DNA of 64,000 nucleotides, from assembly GCF_036884655.1 (NCBI RefSeq), contig NC_088340.1, positions 31,933,501 to 31,997,500 of the forward strand, given 5' to 3'. Shown in pieces: positions 59,046 through 64,000 of the stretch; the stretch's first letter is position 1; the number at the start of each line of letters is the position of its first letter. This DNA comes from Musa acuminata AAA Group. Taxonomy: Eukaryota > Streptophyta > Magnoliopsida > Zingiberales > Musaceae. The position numbers and the translations under genes were made by a program. The notes beneath the pieces are model-generated. The model was not told the DNA's origin, did not search any database, and saw only the letters and a program-made list of their open reading frames with translations.

Positions 59046-62000
59046 AAACAAACAGCGTAAACAAGAAAGCTTAGGTCAATTTTAACTTAAAATCACTTAA
59101 AATCAATATGTAGATACAATGTGATACTAATTTGGAAACATGAGAGCAGAAGTCAGCTTTTGTAACAACCATGATTAAGAATGTCTTCATATCCTCATTA
59201 TTTCCACAATGTGGAAGGTTTTCTAGATATAATAGGCATTTCAAACAGTTGGCTTTATTATAATCCATGGGCAACAGCTGTGTAACAATAGAATTATGAT
59301 CTATAATGATCATGCAGTCTAGCGATAAGCAAGCTATTACAGACGACAACAATAACATAATTTGCAAAACATGGACCTAAATCTTGTGAGGTAAGACAAC
59401 ATAGATGTGCTTCAAAGTTCTTGAACGTGTTATAAATCCTAATTCAGTTTATATCCAAACAGTATGAGAACTACATGCCATTTACGAATTCACAATTGAT
59501 GAAACAATTGTGCAGTACTAAAATGACAATTCAAAAGCCATGTTATCCAGAAATGTTCACAGTTCAAGGAACGATGCGAACGGTGCAAATACAGTAAAAA
59601 AGATTCTATCGGAAAGAGACCAACCCAGGTAACCAAAGACTCATCCATGTAAGATTGATTTGAATAAACAGGTCTTCTTCCAGTGATTAACTCCAGCATC
59701 ACGACCCCAAAAGAAAAAACATCGGATTTATCTGTGAGTCTGCCAGAAGTTGCATATTCTGGTGCCACATACCTACAGGAAAAAGAACACAAGACATGGT
59801 GTAACTACAGGTATCTTGTATCACAGTTGAAAGACTAATATTTTGACGTCTGGCCTACAAGCAAAATTGCATACAGATTTCGTGAATCGAATGACATAAT
59901 CCAAATGATTAGCAGTTACGAATCAGTTTTTACATGAAAGGCTAATATAACCAAAACAAAGACAAACTGAAGGAAATATGCTTCATCCCACCCAAAAGTT
60001 CCCACAACTCTGGTCGAAACATGGGTATCACTTTCACCTTGAAACTTAGCCAGTCCAAAGTCTGAAACCTGCATGTTGTCTTCAACTTAGTAATTCCCAA
60101 TCAAGGATTTGTCACTGGATCAGTCAATAGTTTATAAACGATCAGGACACGAGAAAGAGATGACAAGTGATCATTTTTCCTACCTTTGCCTCAAAGTTTG
60201 AATCAAGAAGGATATTGGCAGCCTTAATATCACGATGAATAATTTTAGGGCGACCTGAAGAAGATCAGAGGTGATGGTATTATGACATAGTTCCATATGT
60301 CGTCACATGAGCACGGTCAAAAAATTAGCCTTGATACTATAAAAGAAACAGAGGAACTGACAGTCTTCATGCAGATACGCTAATCCCTTTGCAGAACCCA
60401 CAGCAATTTTATATCTGGTTGGCCATTCCATAGTTGGTTGATCCTTCCCTGCATAAGAACAAAATTACATTAAAAGGGAGAAACAAACACAAAGAAGCAA
60501 GTAGAAAGCAAATACAAATTGCCATTTTGGAGGTCTCGAATCAACAGAATTTTGAATGAAAAGCCTATGAACTGCAGTGCCATAATTCATGCTGCACTTA
60601 TGTAGAATTTTTTTTCCAGACTACTTCTGTTAGTTCCACATCAACAAGATACAGCCACCACCTTCGAGGTAGCTCAGTAGCAGACCACTAAGCTAAGGAG
60701 CTATATATCTACAGGAATGGAACTTATTCTTTTTGTATTAACAGATTGGATGATGTTTTGCTATTCCTTTGGTATTAATGCGTTCGATGGTGTTTTACGA
60801 TCTCCTGTCAACAACAGGAACTTAACCATGCCAAAGGAAGCTAATTTTAACTATGCTTTTAAGTCATTATTAAGATTGGAATTCATTCAAAAATCATTAT
60901 ACTTCACAGAAAAGAAAATAAAAAATAAAAATAAATATTTATATTATCACCGAATAATATTAGAGAAAAACTAGAAGAAACAAATAGATCAAAGAACACC
61001 AGAAATACAGAAACACGAAGAGGTAACATGAAAAAAATCAAGTCATAGGGAAAAACTAGATCGATAAACAGTTAGCATGAACAACTAATATCCACGTAAA
61101 TAATCTAAGTATCTTGTGTTACTAGTTTCGATGATGTGAAAATATGACATTAATATGCTAAATAAAAGCATATCCATAACAAACTGTCTTGCACTACTTT
61201 TAGCATCAAATTCTTTTAATTTCCAATCACACAATGAACTTCAGCAAAAATCATTACGTATCGTATTCAAGTTGCAAAAGAAGCTGATATAATAAACAAT
61301 GACTAGGTATTCATTCGATTAAAGATTACCATGTAAGTGGAATTCAAGAGTCTTATTCGGAAGATATTCATAAACAAGTATCCTCTGGCTTCCAGAAATG
61401 CAGTATCCGACCAATGATACCAAATGTCTGTGGTGAACACGACTGAGCTTCTCCACCTCTGCCCGGAATTCCCGATCCCCCTGTCCTCCTCCGGACATCA
61501 ATTTCTTGATAGCAATTTCTTTTCCATCAAATATCCCTTTATAGACATGCCCAAAACCACCTTTTCCGAGAAGGTTAGCATCAGAGAATCCATCTGCTGC
61601 CATTGCCAATTCTTCATATGTGAAGGCAATCTTCGCGAATGAAAGGGCAATTTCAGGTGAAGATGGCAAAAATGGATTTTCGGGTTCAGAGAGCTGGGAA
61701 CCAGAACTTAAGTCTTTGCTTCCGACAGATGGCTTTGTGGCAAGAGTATATATTGCTGGTGAGGTTGGAGCATATGGATCAACTGATGATGCAAAGAGAA
61801 GATAGGGTGAGTACAGAATATGGAGAACAAGTTTCTCATAAAATCAGAGAAGTATAGATTGAACTAAAAAAGATCTATAATAAATCCTAAATGGTATCCT
61901 ACAGTTGCAAACCTATCTTATATTTCCAGATAAAGTGATAAATCACAGTCAATTGCAAGAGCCAATTATCCAGAAAATAAGAAATCCATCACTGTGTAAG

Positions 62001-62285
62001 GAGAATAGGAAAAGCATTATTTTTCTATCCATAATAATCACAAATTTCACCAATTAAATACAGCCATCCTCATCTAGTGAGATGATATCTAAAATGAACA
62101 AATTACCACTGCTTTGCTCAAAAAGAAAAAACAGACTCTTGTGTTTCACATTTCAACTGCAGTCGAAGTTGAGTTGGTAAAATTGGATTTGCCAATACAA
62201 ATGAAAACAGTATCTGCTTTAATTTTTACCAGTATTAACAATATCAATCGTTAGGGTTTTAGATGTTTTATAAGGAATAAATATA

Positions 62286-62381
<96 letters not shown>

Positions 62382-63191
62382 AGCACCTAAATATGGCGGC
62401 GGAGCAGGAGGCGAAGACCGCTGCCTTCTCCTCCTCCAGTAGCAAAAGAGGAATATGCCCAACAACAATGCGACGATGGCAGCAGCAGCGGCAACTCCTC
62501 CAACTATTGCTGCTGTCGATGTCTCGCTTGACTTTGTCGAAGACGGAGGTGGCGGCGGTGACGCATTAAACGGAGGCGGAGGGTTGGAGGCTAAGGGGGC
62601 GGGTGGCGGTGGAGGAGATCCCAGAGGCGTCGGTGGCGCAGGAGGCGACGGAGCGAGCGGCGGGGGAGACGGGCTCTTTGGTGGCGGCGGAGGTGGCGAA
62701 GTCGGTGGTGATTGTGGGGCCGGAGGGGGAGACCGGCTCGGCGGAGGCGGGGGCGGGTTCACCGGTGGCGGAGGCGACGGTGGAGGTGTGACCGTAGGAG
62801 GAGGAGGCGATGGCGACACGGGAGGCGAGGCAGGAGGCGCCTGCGGCGGAGGAGACGCCGGGGGAGGGGTGGGGCTCGACGGAGGCGGCGTGGGCGGAGA
62901 CGTCGGCGGAATACCGGGCGGCGGCGTCAGCGAAGGAGACGAGGAAGGTGCGGGCGGAGGAGCTGTTGGAGGCGGAGAGGAAAGAGGCGGCGACGTGGGG
63001 TTGGTCGGAGGAGGAGCGGAAGGAGGCGGCGACGTGGGGTTGATCGGAGGAGTAGCGGAAGGAGGCGGCGACGTGGGGTTGATCGGAGGAGGAGCGGAAG
63101 GAGGTGGCGACGTGGGGTCGATCGAAGGAGGCGGCGACGTGGGGTTGGGTGGCGACGGCGTCGGGCTCGAGGGCGGAGGAGGCGACGACAT
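58184..63191 (-). CDS. PERK: PERK: proline-rich extensin-like receptor kinase, eight exons
   Basis: Minus-strand exons 63191-62387, 61782-61330, 60448-60362, 60254-60184, 60068-59992, 59772-59625, 58922-58764 and 58453-58184 join in frame to a 689-aa plasma-membrane receptor-like kinase. Seen: a Pro/Ser-rich extensin-like ectodomain (about 1-220, SPPP-type repeats), a transmembrane helix (about 227-252, [20 protein letters not shown]) with a basic RRRRQR stop-transfer, and a Ser/Thr kinase: [11 protein letters not shown] loop, IAIKKL lysine, [10 protein letters not shown] catalytic loop, SDFGLA and APEYA. A C-terminal Ser-rich tail ends SESSSAV. All kinase catalytic residues are present. As usual for PERKs there is no obvious signal peptide before the Pro-rich part. 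These proteins are thought to sense cell-wall state. The start ATG at 63191 is the first in frame. All eight splice junctions follow GT-AG. Confidence 0.93.
58980..59041. repeat. (GA)n microsatellite in PERK intron 6
   Basis: GA run of about 60 bp interrupted by two C bases, just upstream (in gene sense) of the exon starting at 58922. Confidence 0.9.
62297..62378. repeat. Compound (TA)n(GA)n microsatellite at the start of PERK intron 1
   Basis: About 38 bp of TA followed by about 43 bp of GA. In gene orientation the CT run begins only about 8 bases after the exon 1 donor at 62386-62385. Confidence 0.92.
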
Positions 63192-64000
63192 GGCGGCAAA
63201 ACCGGGTGCAATTGCCGGCGGGAAACCGGTTCAGACACTACTTAATTCTCGCCTGTTGGCCCTCCAAATAATTAAGTCAGAAGAAGAAGAAGAGGAAGAA
63301 GTCCAAATTCCATTTAAATCTTAATCCCCTAAATTCTGCATAATCAGTAATTAGCCAACATCTCCAATTCGTATTTCTCTTAAATTACATGACATTCAAG
63401 TGTCAGCGCCAGTAAGTGTGCACGCCGAATACGACTCGTTTGTAACGACCAACGAAGGCGTAGTTGAGAGGCTCCGTCTCTATCGTGATCGTTGAAGTCA
63501 AAACCACTAACCTTTCCATAGCGTTGATCCAATGAGTTATAACCGCACACATTTGGCTCTCACTGTGCACATTAGAGAGGCTACAGTGGATCAGATTTAA
63601 CTAACATCGACAACATCGAACCCACACACACCCACCAAGAGAGACGCATTGGGCAGTCGATGCAACTCACTATCCGCCAAGCCAACTAAAAACAAGACTA
63701 ATCCCATCAAATCTTTGCCGTTTGTTCATCTGCGAACATCCCTCCTCTTCTCAAGCAGAGAGAAGTTATTTATATTCCCGCGTATTATACTGTCATGTAA
63801 CCGCGGGAAGGGATGTTTCTTCTTCCAATGCCGTAGTTCTATCTGCCTCCAGTTGTGCAGAGCTGAGCATTCGGAATTAAAATAAATAGGTTGAAGTCAA
63901 TAGAAGAATCAGCACACGCAAGTGACGTGAGAAATGATAAATACGTTCCCACCTTATGAGAATTATAGGCTGAGTCGTACCAAAGATTGGACTCAGCTTG
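63192..64000 (-). promoter_or_regulatory. PERK upstream region
   Basis: Presumed 5' UTR and promoter of the PERK gene, on the minus strand. A GA/GAA-rich patch (63281-63300 region on the plus strand) lies close to the ATG. No other gene recognised; short open frames such as 63649-63885 show no domain. Confidence 0.45.

Noticed and set aside
62455..63324. 289-codon glycine-rich frame on the plus strand
   Set aside because: Exact antisense of the PERK proline-rich exon, where CCN codons read as GGN on the other strand; no independent support.

Overview
The window is nuclear DNA from a flowering plant, most likely a monocot. A banana-like (Musaceae/Zingiberales) source is my guess from gene style and repeat content, not something I tested. 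The evidence for a plant is GT-AG spliced genes of plant-specific families (class A4 heat-stress factor, PR-1, RABA1 GTPase, WRKY, COV1-like membrane protein, PERK receptor kinase) set among nested LTR retrotransposons and one hAT DNA transposon.

Layout. 1-1507: the last exon of an HSFA4-type heat-stress transcription factor, whose first exon lies upstream of the window. 3555-4370: a PR-1 gene with a W-box promoter. 5505-18545: a two-exon RABA1 (Rab11-like) GTPase whose single 12.4 kb intron holds a deleted Ty3/gypsy element (6838-12170, TSD CATTG), an AT/GC palindromic block and an antisense gag-only Ty1/copia element (14699-17383, TSD TTATT). About 19.7-45.9 kb is a gene-free retrotransposon nest. 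Copia element A (from 19966) has its 3' LTR split by copia element B (22819-38515, TSD GGTAG). B carries gypsy-like element C (24780-31899) in its leader. Rightward lie an inverted LTR fragment D split by a solo LTR E (39686-41411), a minisatellite, an inverted solo LTR F of the C family (42242-44732) and a gypsy-type LTR fragment.

The right third is genic again. 46133-46803 is a 5'-broken WRKY group IIe gene on the minus strand. 47793-56332 is a seven-exon COV1/LCV-like membrane protein gene whose third intron holds an apparently intact hAT transposon (49773-53542, perfect 8-bp TSD, 784-aa transposase after splicing). 58184-63191 is an eight-exon PERK receptor-like kinase on the minus strand.

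Several host genes are stress, defence or signalling genes (HSFA4, PR-1, WRKY, PERK), but they are independent transcription units and I see no operon-like or pathway cluster. The most unusual signal is in the leader of element B. Four stem-loops there share an identical apical core but have different outer stems, and each outer stem is self-complementary. That is the covariation pattern expected of a selected RNA structure.
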